A stretch of DNA of 64,000 nt, from assembly GCA_030765065.1 (NCBI GenBank), contig CM060987.1:69326557-69390556 (forward strand), written 5' to 3'. Origin of the DNA: Deroplatys truncata. Lineage: Eukaryota > Arthropoda > Insecta > Mantodea > Mantidae. Both the position numbers and the translations under genes were made by a program. Positions 47,140 to 57,872 of this stretch are shown piece by piece. How positions within the stretch are numbered: position 1 is the stretch's first letter; every line of letters begins with the position of its first letter. The notes beneath the pieces are model-generated. The model did no database searches and was not told where the DNA came from. It saw only the letters and a list, made by a program, of their open reading frames with translations.

Positions 47140-47756
47140 ACCAAAAATTCTGTTCCTCTATTAACAGTATTAATTAAAACCAAAAGGATAAATACCGGAC
47201 CTGCCATCTACCTTGCGACGCTTAGATTGTCCAGAAAATATCCCCGCCCCAGTTCACTCCTTACCTGGATTTTTTTTTTATTTATTTTCTCAAAAAATCC
47301 TCTAAAAATTTTGATTAAAATATCACATGTTTAAGATCTTGACAGGCGAATAGCCTAGCCAAGTCTTGTTAATTCTGAATGGATTTTGTATACTTCTGTA
47401 TAACTGGTAAACTATAAGACGTAGGAAAAACTTGCTGTATAGAAAATGTAGATCTGGTTAAAACACACAATTTATGCCAACTTTTTGTGGCATTAAATTG
47501 TTTCGGAGATATTCGTTGTTATAGATTTGAATTTTAAAATATTTTATACTTTCTTGAAGTTGCTAGTCGATTTTTCCTCATAATCGGAATTTCAAAGTCA
47601 GCACATTGCAACCCACTTTCACCTTGTGATGGCCACAAATCGCATGATAAAATGTCGATCAACAAGAAGTAGATAAATAATAAGCTTTTAGTAAGCGTTT
47701 GTAAGAAATGATTGCAGAAGAGCAAGTAAAGAAAGTAATGTGAGTGTAACACGTCG
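47140..47756 (-). repeat. OAR, old diverged reverse copy
   Basis: Lacks the R terminus. It contains AAATACCGGACCTGCCATCT-like sequence, then TCTCAAAAAATCCTCTAAAA, AATGTAGATCTGGTTAAAAC and the L end AAAGAAAGTAATGTGAGTG, TAACACGTCGGA. It begins within 30 bp of the younger copy at 46172-47115, which probably inserted into its A/T-rich part. Confidence 0.7.
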
Positions 47757-48400
47757 GAGTTTTCATTGAGATCTTTATATGAGGTATGCTAATGTCAAGC
47801 TTCCATAAAAAGTTGTGAGAAGGAATATTCAGTACATGTTTGGAGTTATCAGAACTGAGGTACTCCTACAAGATATGATTTTAGTGTAAATTTTGATTTC
47901 CTGTTTCTCTCTGTGACACTAACAATGAGCATAAGATTGCCGCTCCATCTCATACCTATATGTGCATGGTAGAGAACGAAATGAACAAGGAAAGAGAGAG
48001 CAGGGATTTGTATGATCCAAAATACCTCCACTTTTTTTCCTCACCAGCATTTGCCAACATTCTCTTTGTGACCGTCGAGTTCGTAATGGGGTAGTAAGTT
48101 TAAGTCCAACAATATCAATACTTAACAAGAAAGCGGTTTCAAGATTCGAGTTTTCATAGCCTGAAGTAAGTTGTAAGAATCCCTACCACAAAATCCCATA
48201 AGAGCAACATAAATCCTCTACATGCTTAAGTGTTTGTTGTAGCCGAATTTACAGTGAGACTTTGCCTAAATCAGGTATTGCAACTGTATCTGTGATACAA
48301 GCCATATATACTTATTTTCTAGTTTAAACTGTTTTCAAAGTTGTGCATTAAATTTTCATAACGATAGTAGAAACTCGAAAAAAAACTCTTCATATGTTTA
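47757..48400. other. unassigned intergenic DNA
   Basis: Two short overlapping minus frames (47849-48031, 47919-48128) are not recognisable. Confidence 0.35.
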
Positions 48401-48404
48401 CAGC

Positions 48405-48560
48405 GGTTTTACTTTGCCTTGTACTATTTATTTTCATATCTCTTCTACAAATCATTCATGCAAATTCTTATTTTTCTATATACTTTATGTTGATGAACAT
48501 AAGTGTATGCAGAAATAGTTTCATTATACATTCTTTGGTAGGTAGACATTACCATTTGAA
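48405..48560 (+). repeat. OAR L-half fragment, old
   Basis: CTTGTACTATTTATTTTCAT, then TTCTATATACTTTATGTTGATG and TATGCAGAAATAGTT track the forward L half. No terminus. Confidence 0.5.
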
Positions 48561-49750
48561 GAAGGTTTGTTGCTGCTACGTATGGAAAGTCAGTTTGAAG
48601 ATTATGTATTATATTTCGACTGTTGGGGAGCCGAACTTGAAGTAGTTGCAACCGCAAGTATGGTAAAAACTTTCCGGTAGCCTTCATCCCAAATGTACTT
48701 TCCGGTGGCCTTTGCCCTAAGTTTAAAAATATTAACTTTGTAATTTTGACCGTTTCTTTAAATATTATATATTTATGTTTGACTCGGCTGCGTCAGTATT
48801 ATTGTTAGAGACATGAATTTCTTTGCAGAGAGTGGTGCGGCTAAGAATGTAGTCTTACACAGATTATAATTTTTACTTCACTCCCTTTATTAATTCTTGA
48901 CACGATTTAAATAACACTTCACTGATATAGAGAGCTGTAGGATTATTTTATTAATTACTTGCACTTTTTAACACGTAAACTATTTTCGTCTCACACGAAT
49001 ACGTATTAAATTTCTCGAGGACGCATCTCGCGTCCGGTTAGGAACACTGTCTACAACCAACGCGTCCAGTTATGTGCGCTGTCCACAAGCAACTGACTTG
49101 ATTTCTACCGCCTAAATTTGTAAATTTCTGTATTTCAAGTCTCTGATTGGCTATTCCTAAACCAATAGAATACTTTTATTTAACCTAAGTTTTTTTTGGT
49201 TGTTGATTGGCTATTTATAAACTGTCACAAAAATTACATTATTGTTGCTCCAATAATGACTAGTAGTATTATTAAACTTTCTTACTCATTACTGCCTCAA
49301 AGTTACCTCATTGTTAGCAACTTTTAACCTATTATTCTCATTAAATTACATTATTAAATTACGTAATACATTCACATAACATTACTACACATGTATACAA
49401 TAATACAAATATTTACAATGACCGTAATCTACACTTTTTATATATTGTTACATACAGATATTGCTTTAAGGCGGGCTGTTATTATATTTTATATTATATA
49501 ATTTGACTGAAATCATTTAAGTGTTAAAAATACTGCCTCACATTTAGGTGAATGAGGGAATATTCAGATAGATATTTAAACAGCACATGGCTACATGATT
49601 ATTTTGTTACTGTATTCTCTTTCCATGGAGTCCTGGGAAGTAACAGGATGGAGTTAACTTAGCACATTGAAATAAAATTGACGCAATATTTTAAAAAAGT
49701 GCTGGGCCGCATCAAATTTAATATTTTTAAGTCTTAATATTCTGTCCCAG
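48561..49750. other. unassigned intergenic DNA
   Basis: No gene recognised. Confidence 0.4.
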
Positions 49751-49754
49751 AAAT

Positions 49755-50763
49755 CCCCCGCAAATAAAACAGCATAACCCAATAATCAAAACCTCCGATA
49801 ATCACCAAATTTGGTGTCTAAGTTTAGTATGTTTCAAAACTGCGGCAGGGAGATTTTCAAGAAAATTCTCCCAAAACATAAGCGTCTTTTACATGGGATT
49901 TTCGAAATTTTAGATTTTCTTGAAAATAGCTTTAACGAATTTAATTAAAATACTGTATGTTTAAGACTATTTACATGGCAAATAAAATATAAGTATATAA
50001 ATATATCTTGAACTTTCTGGGAACAGCCTGAGAAGTGTTCCTCATTGAGAAGGAATTTTGTAAAGTTTTATATAAGCAAAAAATGTAGTTCCCTTTAAAA
50101 CATACAATTTATTATAAATATTAAAATAACATTTTGTGGCATTAGAAATTTGCCAGATATGCATTGTTATTGGTTAGAATTTTTCAGTGCTTAGACATTT
50201 TTAAATTCTACCACTATTGAGATCTTTAAACATTTTTTAAGTGCTACCACTATTCGGTTCTTTTTTATTTTATTTGTTTATTGTCGCTTCAACTATAAAA
50301 TCATATCGCGACTATTTTAGAATACAGACACAATTACAGTGAGAAATGCAGCATTTTGAAACAGTAGTACATACAGCATGAAATTCGCTGGACAACTGTA
50401 TTATGCATTATTGTACACTTTTGTCGATTTCATGAAGATTAAAGTTCTTTGTTATGCTGAGTTTAGGGCGTATGGGGGTGTCACATCTCATCACTATTCA
50501 GTTGTTTCTCGCGATGATACGGAAAAGTATAGAATTTCTAGACCAGCATATAGTGAGTAGCTTTTCAACATCTGACTGTCCATTGGTTTCCTCTATTGCT
50601 CTTGTGTGGCTTCAACAAAACTTGTGATGAAGTTATTTCTGCAAATGTTTATTTCGCTTCACATAAAGTAGATAGAAATATAAGTTTTCGTAAGAATAGT
50701 TTGTGAAAGTTGTATAAAAATGAACAATAGCAGATAAAGTTATGTGAATGTAACGCATGAGAT
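49755..50763 (-). repeat. OAR, old reverse copy with retroposon insert
   Basis: ACAGCATAACCCAATAATCA, CACCAAATTTGGTGTC and AACTTTCTGGGAACAGC follow the reverse OAR order. The sequence is broken at 50260-50491, resumes at TTTCTCGCGATGATACGG, and ends with AAAGTTATGTGAATGTAACG, CATGAGA. The R terminus is missing. Confidence 0.78.
50260..50491 (-). repeat. short retroposon inside old OAR
   Basis: About 232 bp flanked by CACTATTCGGTT (50248-50259) and CACTATTCAGTT (50492-50503), an 11-of-12 target duplication. In reverse it ends in an A-rich tail (AATAAACAAATAAAATAAAA). No tRNA-like head is evident. Possibly a 5'-truncated LINE end. Confidence 0.65.
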
Positions 50764-50766
50764 TTT

Positions 50767-50999
50767 ACTTTCTCCAGCACGTACCTAGAAGGTAGACAAG
50801 ATATTGCATCCTACCCACAAAATCGACTCCGAGATTTCCCGGGAAATACATGTTTTGAGACCCCTGAATACAGAAAAAGCATTTTTACTTTCTCCTACAA
50901 AATAGGTAGAGAAGGTATTGCATTCAACCCAAAAATTTGATACCGAAATTTCACCGAAAATATGTTTTTGGAACCCCTGAATACAGAAAAACCATTTTT
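50767..50999 (-). repeat. two stacked truncated OAR R ends
   Basis: Units 50767-50886 and 50887-50999 each start ACTTTCTC, read about 115 bp of reverse R terminus to CCCTGAATACAGAAAAA, and stop at the T-run after GCA or CCA, where the next R end begins. The third R end at 51000 belongs to a complete copy. Confidence 0.85.
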
Positions 51000-51862
51000 A
51001 CTTTCTCTGCCACGTACATAGGTAGTAGGTAGAGAAGGTATTGCATTCAACCCAAAAAATTGATAACGAAATTTTCCCAGAAATGCAAGCTTTGAGGCCC
51101 CTGAATCCAAAAAAGAAGCATTCTTAGAAAAACGTGTGTGTGTGTGTGTGTGTGTGTGAATGTGTCTGTGTGTCTGTAAACAGCATAACTTAAAAACGAA
51201 AAGTCGGATAATTACCATGCTCAGTATCTTCCAAAATGCGATAAGAAAATTTAATAAAATACCCCATCCCAATACCCTTTACTTGGAACATTTTTCGAAA
51301 TTTTGATTTCTTAAAAAAATGGCTCTAACAATTTTGATTAAAATATCATATATCAAATATATTTACGTGACAAATAGAATGTAAATCTTGAATTTTCTGG
51401 GAATAATCTGTGAAGTCCTCTTCATTCGGAAGGAATTTTATGTAATCTTGCATAACACGTTAAGTGATAGAGAAAACATACATATAAAAAATGTGGAACT
51501 TCTTAAAATACGCACTATACTTATAAGTTTTTCTGTGGTATAAGCCGTTTTTGAGATATCTGTTATTAAAGTTCGAATTGTTGCATAATTGTCATTATTT
51601 CTAAAGTCTCATCGATTTTCGATTGTTTCTCGCGATTGCATGGAAACTATGGAATTTAAGGCCAGCATATAGCATCCAGTTCTTAAACATATATCGCTGT
51701 TCTCTTTGTATCTATAACTAAATGTGCAATGCAGCTATTTTTACGAAGGTCTCTTTGGATTAAAATGTAGTAGATAGAAAAATAAGCTTTATTAAGAATA
51801 GTTTGTATACCCACTAATAAAGATAGAGGACACAGAAAGTCATGTGAAGGTATCAAATCAGA
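51000..51862 (-). repeat. OAR, older complete reverse copy
   Basis: 863 bp from ACTTTCTCTGCCACG to CAAATCAGA, inserted in the T-run of a CCATTTTTA...CAGGAAGGTTCG site that belongs to a flanking OAR. The GT tract lies at 51134-51160. Confidence 0.88.
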
Positions 51863-51878
51863 TTTTTACAGGAAGGTT

Positions 51879-51918
<40 letters not shown>

Positions 51919-51941
51919 TGTGAACACCATAAATAAAAAAA

Positions 51942-52733
51942 TCTGTTGTGTTGCACTCTTGTATAAACTATTTTTGCAAACGTTTATTTTCCATCTATGT
52001 ACTTTCTTTAATCGAGGTATGAGATGTTAATCTTATTGCTAATTCTCTTATAGGTGGAAGGCGAATATGGTAGGCTTTAAGCGACAGTCAAATCTTTTAA
52101 GAGCTGGTTGCTATGTGGAGCATTGCATTCTGTTTGTATGTCTAGAGTATAAAAACACTAATAACGAATTCCCATTTTAGAAAAAGTATAAGTATTGGAA
52201 AATTCAAACAAATAACAAGGAATATCTTGAAAATAGTTCACTTGACAAAAAAAATGTATGTGCGGTTTTAACACTTTTTTGTGTAGTAAACTTTTATCTA
52301 CCTTTTATGCAGAAACCATTCAGAATGAAGACGATTTTTGGGGACATTCCCAGAAAATTCAAGGTATACTTTCATTTTCCATGAAAGTATCTTTAACATA
52401 TGATATTTTAATGAAAATCGTTAGAGCCATTTAAGAAAAAACAAAATTTTCGAAAAATGTTCCATGTAAAGGGTAGTCTGGGTTGGGTGATTTTCTCAAA
52501 ATCTTTGTGTCGCATCTTTGAAAGATACTGAACCTAAATACCAAGTTTGATATTTATCCGACTTTTCGTTTTTGAGTTGTGTGTTCACAAACACACAGAC
52601 ACACACCCGGACGTTTCCAAGAATGCTTTATTTGTATTCATGGCTCCTCAAAATATTTCTGGTGAAATCTCGATATCGAATTTTTGATTGGAATGAAATG
52701 CTTCCCCTACTTATTATACGTAACAGGGAAAGT
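51942..52733 (+). repeat. OAR forward copy nested in reverse OAR
   Basis: 792 bp, TCTGTTGTGTTGCACTC to AACAGGGAAAGT. The L end has a deletion removing the ACATGACTTTCTCTA block. It sits in the A5 run of the AACTCAAAAACG block of the older copy, with A-runs on both sides. Confidence 0.87.
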
Positions 52734-53322
52734 AAAAACGAAATGTTGGATGAGCATCAAACTTGTATTTAAGTTTAGTACATTCCAAAGATGTTACAGG
52801 AAAATTTCGAAGAAAATTACCCTATCCCAAACTACTCTTTACATGAAACATTTTTCGAAATTTTTGATTTTCTAAATAATAACTAACGAATTTGATTGAA
52901 ATAGCATATATTAAAAATATTTACATGACAAATAAAATGTATACCTTGAATTTTCTGGGAATGGACTTTGAACCCCTCTTCATTTGGAAGGAATTTTGTA
53001 TAAGTTTGTACAACTGGTAAACATTAAGCGGCAGAGAAAGCGTAGTACACAAGAAATGTGTGAAACACACAATTTATTTCAAATAACTTTGTGGCTATTT
53101 CCAAGATATCCGTTATTAATGGTAACAACTGTTCAGTACTTAGCGATTGCTTTAAAGTCCTGTCACCGTTCAGTTGTTTCTCTGGATTCCATTGAAACAG
53201 TATGAAATTTCAAGGCCATCGTATAGCGTCCAGGTCTTAAACATTTGACTACGTTCCCTTTGTATGCACAACGAAATGTGTAATGCAGCTATTTCTGCAA
53301 GGGTTTATTTGGATTAAAATGA

Positions 53323-53344
53323 AATATATATATATATATATATA
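53323..53344. repeat. (AT)n microsatellite
   Basis: About 11 AT units inside the old OAR copy, replacing the AGAAAAATAAGC context of relatives. Confidence 0.85.
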
Positions 53345-53439
53345 TAAGCTTTAGTAAAACTAGCTTTTATACTCAATAATAGACGACATAGGGTAGAGAA
53401 AAACATGCGAAGTTATCACATAAGATTTTTTAAATATTT

Positions 53440-53602
53440 TATTGCGTATTAACATTTCACCATTGGGATATTTTATTGCTCTTTGTGTTGGATTACTTCT
53501 CATTCTATTTTCTTTTTATTATTTGTGTTTCTGGTGGTGTGTAAGAGAAGGCTTGATGACCTCAACTCGTGCCAGAATAGATAGATAAATAAATAAGGTA
53601 TA
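53440..53602 (+). repeat. LINE 3' end with (AAAT)-type tail
   Basis: GTGGTGTGTAAGAGAAGGCTTGATGACCTCAACTCGTGCCAGAATAGATAGATAAATAAATAA matches in form the 3' UTR and tail of common insect non-LTR elements (GTAAGAGAAGGCC...AACTCTGCCAG then AAATAAAT repeats). No coding part is recognisable upstream, so it is strongly 5'-truncated. Described from memory of that motif. Confidence 0.5.
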
Positions 53603-54511
53603 AAAAACCGCAACGTCTACCTATGTCGTACATAGACAAACCAATGACTCTGTGTATTATAGATGTTGGATTAGTCTCATTTTCGCAGAGTTTCCCTGTA
53701 GAACCTTCACTGAAATGACATGCGTGTGGAAGATATTAGCTTTTCAATTCTTCTTCATTTGTCATGTCTATTCGTTCGTGCTGACTTTGATACTGCACAT
53801 TCTGAAACTGTAATTTTGCCAAGCCTCGGGCGTTTAATCATCTGTTAAATTCTTAAACTGCCACGCCGCCTCGAGCTGTTGTACCTTGACAGATTCAACT
53901 GCCATGAACAGAAACTCACGAGTACAATGAGACCTTTTCTGTTTCACGTTAGGTCGCTTGGGGGCTAACTATCCGTGCTCTGACAGTCTCCTTTAACTTC
54001 TTTTTTTCTAATTAAAGCAAAAGATTTTCTCCAAGATGTTTTACCCTGATTATTTTAGGAGCCCTTGCACGTCCTCTCTCTTTCTCCAAGATTAATGGCT
54101 ACCATCAAAGTTGATATTTCCTCAGCCTTCCGTGTAAATCCTTCGCTAGGATCTAGAGTCCCCTTCAGCTTTGGCACATAAAAGACTTTGGTGGTGGCGT
54201 CAGGGCGTTAAAATATCGTGAATGACATTTACTGTTTTCATGCCAAGACACGCACACGCTCACGCTCCCTGCAAGATCACTGCCCGATTTCATACTTGCT
54301 GTTTGGCGTAGTGATTACGACGTCACAATACCCCTGTATTTAAATCTCCTTCTGCAAATTATGTCGTTAAAGATGAAATGTGCGAATTATTTGAGTCTCC
54401 GTTGATTTTCTACTCTTCATTTGCATCTTCCTCTTTATTCGAGAATAATGATTATTGATTTTTTTTTTGCTTGAAGTTTCAGATTCTTTAACAGTAGGTC
54501 ATATTGGACGT
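53603..54511. other. unassigned intergenic DNA
   Basis: No gene recognised. Confidence 0.4.
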
Positions 54512-54715
54512 GAATGAACGAAATAATTTTAATGATCCTCAAATGGGACCGGGGTCCCTAGAGCTTAAAGTTGCCAGACATTTTTCTTCTCGGATAAGGG
54601 AGACCCTCTGAGAAAACCTTATGCACGTAACTCACCATAACCGGGATTCAATCTCAGTACTTATTGAATACGAGGCAGACGCGCTATCCCCACACCTTCA
54701 CACCAGCAAACTAAG
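54512..54715 (-). repeat. tRNA-headed SINE, family C
   Basis: On minus: GGGGATAGCGCGTCTGCCTC (A-box region), GAGATTGAATCCCGG (B box), then GTGAGTTACGTGCATAAGG, TCTCCCTTATCC, CCCATTTGAGGATC and TTCGTTCATTCACG. Colinear with 1547-1755. Confidence 0.72.
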
Positions 54716-54833
54716 GTGTGTTCTATATAACCATATCACTTCACGGTCATGTGTACTACTCAGCTCTCATTGGCTGCTTTTGGGGAATACGTAGTTATGC
54801 GATACAAAATAGTTCCTTATTTAGCATGACCTT

Positions 54834-55901
54834 TTATCTTAATACACGAGGCGGTATCCAAAATATTCGGGACTGGTGCTGCCGTCTGGTCAAAAACCTT
54901 ACTTTTAGACAAATGAACGCCGTCACCCTCGAAGTAGTTCCCTTCCACACGTATACACCTGTCCCAGCGATTCTGCCATTGTCCTGTTCTTTGAAGGTGT
55001 TTAGCACAGACAGCGTTTCTTCTTGAATCCTCTCAAATGTCGAACCACGTTCTTTCAACTTGATTTTCAGTTTGGGGAATAGAGCGAAGTCGCAGGGTGC
55101 CAAATCAGGCGAGTACGGTGGGTGGGGGACAACCGTCATGTTGTTTTTCGTCTAAAAGCTCCTGGTGAACAAGGAATTGTGACAGGGCGCATTATCGTGA
55201 TGCAACACGCCGGCTTAATGTTATTTGCAGTTGTTGGAGGTGGTGTTTTAAATTGAGTAATTTTTTTTTACCCCCTATTTAATTTATATAACATTATTCA
55301 TGAAAATAATACCTCTATTGGTTAGATTTGTAGGTTTGTGATTAGGGAGAATTATATTTAAGTATAGAATGAATTATTATTTTTTAACATTTAAGGATTA
55401 TAAAATAGCATTTTTTTGGGTTCAATATGATATATACCTTTAATTTTTACTAAAGGAATAAGAAAAACTCCTCTAATTGTTAGTTTAAAATCAATAATAT
55501 GTATTGACTCAGGCTGAAGAGAGTATTTTGGAGCACAAAATTTATATTACGTTTTAATAAAATTAAGAAGTTTTAATCAATGATTTCAATATAATGATTT
55601 AAAATCTTACTTAATAATTTTTTTTAGTATTTTACCAGTTCCCTTATTGCCAAAATTCGGGTAATTGTCTCCGCACATTTTCCCGGAGCCGTCGCAAAAC
55701 GTCACAATAGTACGTGGAATTCACTGTTTGATTTGGTGGAATGAATTCTTTGTGCACAATCCTCTTGCAGGAGGAGCATACAGCTTGTGCAGCTGACGGG
55801 CCTACCGGTGAGAGCATCTCTTCAATAACTGTACGACCGGCCCTGAACTGAACATGCCACTCAAACACACGTGTAGGGCTCATGCTTTGTCCCCGAAACA
55901 C
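54834..55901 (-). pseudogene. mariner transposase relic in three parts
   Basis: The N-terminal MFRGQSMSPTRVFEWHVQFR and AGRTVIEE belong to the DNA-binding region. A deletion then joins them, through an unmatched stretch, to IVHKEFIPPNQTVNSTYYCD, VLRRLRENVRRQLPEFWQ. After the nad5 insert, reading continues as AGVLHHDNAPCHNSLF (second D), then MTVVPHPPYSPDLAPCDFAL (third D) and FPKLKIKLKERGSTFERIQE. This is the HHDNAPAH...PPYSPDLAPCDFFLF subgroup, a different mariner lineage from those at 3288, 16575 and 43226. The tail after about VLNTFKEQD runs into terminal sequence. Dead. Confidence 0.9.
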
Positions 55902-56177
55902 TTATTCAATCATTGCGTAGCATTTTACCCGAGATCTGCACAGAATTTGATGCACACTCTGTGTTCTAATCTTGGATCCATCGTAAAATCACCACACATT
56001 ACACACAGAGTATCATTAAGTGTCCTATAGAAACTCAACACACCAACCCAACTGCATGAAACTTTAAACGCCCACCCAACAGATGTGCTAGTGTTACCAC
56101 CTAGCGGTACAAAACTCTACTGCGATTACTGTCGAGATCGCAGCACCAGTCCCGAATATTTTGGTTATCACCTCTGT
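54845..56177 (-). mobile_element. mariner split by mitochondrial DNA
   Basis: TA on both sides (54843-54844 and 56178-56179). Within the inverted ends, CCAAAATATTCGGGACTGGTGCTGC is shared exactly; the outermost 15 bp differ more. Total span is 1333 bp, but 420 bp of it is an inserted nad5 fragment (55215-55634), so the mariner itself is about 913 bp and internally deleted. Confidence 0.9.
55215..55634 (+). pseudogene. nad5: nuclear mitochondrial insert (NUMT), nad5 3' part
   Basis: Read with the invertebrate mitochondrial code, this is the C-terminal part of NADH dehydrogenase subunit 5 (complex I). Recognisable stretches are AVVGGGVLNWVIFF, MKMMPLLVSFVGLWLG, FLGSMWYMPLIFTKGMSK and CIDSGWSEYFGAQNLYYVL. 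Five in-frame TGA codons fall at conserved Trp positions (55254, 55339, 55428, 55515, 55581) and ATA at Met positions. Two compensating single-base shifts lie in homopolymer runs (about 55262-55275 and 55410-55418). Otherwise it is open, so it is fairly recent. In the nucleus it cannot be translated as such. Confidence 0.92.
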
Positions 56178-56179
56178 TA

Positions 56180-56869
56180 GAAAATAATTTTCAAATTTAC
56201 ATTTTCATGAATTAAATATGTTACATAAGATTAATGCATTTGGAATTGATGTAAATTCTTATGAACAAATAAATGGGAGGATCCTTCGGTTTAAACCTAT
56301 CTCTCAGGATGACAAAAACACGTTCATCTATCATGACAATGTTGTTTATATCGCTTTTATCGCCTATGCTAAACTATACATGGTCACCATTCGAAGATGC
56401 ACATTAGCCAATCAGGGGAAAGGGGAAGGAAACGCAGCGCGGAATAATACATATCTGCGGGGCAATGTTATAAGAAACAGGTTTTAAACAATGTCAATGC
56501 GGAGCTCTATGGAAGAAAAAAACGTTGTCCTAAAAACGCTTCGACAAGACTGGGTGTAAACATCAGCTGGGGAATGTATTGCAGGATTGTGCAATGGAAC
56601 TGACTTATAAAATAAGAACTGCTACACATGGAAAAGTACTTCCTTAACATTTTGTACTCTGCTAGGCCTGTAGAATACAACCCTGGAGATCTACTGCAGA
56701 AATTCGAGGACAAAATTGCGTTACACATGTCTCCAAAATTTTTCCATGAACAGATGACCAACGGTCACTATAATACCAAAGCACACAAAACGATTATAGT
56801 AAATGATTTTAAAAATCCGAATTACTACATACAAATGACATTCTCTATGCAATTATCCTTAATTTGTAT
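56180..56869. other. unassigned intergenic DNA
   Basis: Short plus frames (56218-56487, 56628-56882) are open but match nothing I know. Confidence 0.35.
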
Positions 56870-57025
56870 ACCTCTTCTATAAATTATTATTCTTACAAAA
56901 AGCCTTTTTTTTCTATCTAGTTCAGGTTAATTGAGATAAACGCTTGCAGCATTAGTTAAATTACATTTTTCGTTGTAGCTACAAGAGGGTTACAGGAGAA
57001 GGAAATGACAGTCATATCTTTAAAA
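56870..57025 (+). repeat. OAR L-half fragment, older
   Basis: CCTCTTCTATAAATTATTAT, then TTCTTACAAAAAGCC, TTCTATCTAGTTCAGG, TAATTGAGATAAACGCTTGC and CATTTTTCGTTGTAGCTACAAG track the forward L half of older copies. It stops at the A-run where the copy at 57027 begins. Confidence 0.6.
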
Positions 57026-57026
57026 A

Positions 57027-57867
57027 TCCGATGTGTTACGCTTACATGACTATCTCTATTCTTGTACAAACTATTTTACAAACGCTTATTCTCCATGTAC
57101 TTCATGTTAATCGAGATAAACACTTGCAGATCTTATTGCTAATTCTCTTGTAGGTACAAGGGGAATATGGTGGGCTTTAAGGGGTAGTCAAATCTTTTAA
57201 GAGCTGGTTGCTATGTGGAGCATTCCATTCTTTTTGCATGTACAGGACATACAGAAACGAATAACGAATTTCCATTGAGAAAAAGTATAAGTAATGTAAA
57301 ATTCAAACAAATAAGAAGGAATACTTCGGAAATGATTCACTCCACAGAAAAAAATACAATGTATGTGACATAAATTGCGTGTTTACCGAGATATACATTT
57401 CTTGTGCAGAAACATTTTGTCTATCTCTTACGGTTTACCAGTCATGCAAAAGTCATTCAGAATGAAAAGGACCTTTAGGGACATTCCAAAAAAATATACA
57501 TTTTATTTGGCATAAAAATATCTTAAATATATGATATTTTAATATAAACGTTAGACCATTTTTGAGAAAATTAAAATTTTCGAAAAACTTTCCATTTAAA
57601 GGGTAGTCTGGGGTGGGGAGATTTTCTTGAAAAACTTTGTGTTGCATCTTTGAAAGATACTGAACTTAAATACTAAGTTTGGTATTTACCCGACTTTTCG
57701 TTTTTGAGTTATGCTATTCACAGACACACACACACACAGACCTTTTTCTAAAAATGATTCTTTTGGATTCAGGGGGCCTCAAAACAGTATTTACAGTGAA
57801 ATCTCGGTATCGAATTTTTGGGTGAAATGCAATACTTCCCCTACTTACTCTACGTAGTATAGAAAGT
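57027..57867 (+). repeat. OAR complete forward copy
   Basis: 841 bp, TCCGATGTGTTACGCTTAC to TATAGAAAGT, A5 on the left and A5 on the right. CA tract at about 57724-57739. Somewhat more diverged than the copies at 17-26 kb. Confidence 0.88.
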
Positions 57868-57872
57868 AAAAA

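Larger units (their letters stand above)
51868..53425 (-). repeat. OAR reverse copy remainder, interrupted
   Basis: This is the inner part and L end of one of the copies whose R end lies at 50767 or 50887. It starts at AGGAAGGTTCGTGTGCGTG with a (GT)n tract and is interrupted at CATAAATAAAAAAA by a forward copy (51942-52733). It resumes at AAAAACGAAATGTTGGATG and runs to GTTATCACATAAGA. The matching block in intact copies is AACTCAAAAACGAAAAGTCG. Confidence 0.82.

Noticed and set aside
55215..55634. True mitochondrial contig or assembly contamination.
   Set aside because: Both sides continue the same interrupted mariner, with terminal repeats and TA duplication outside; only a misjoin at both ends could mimic this.
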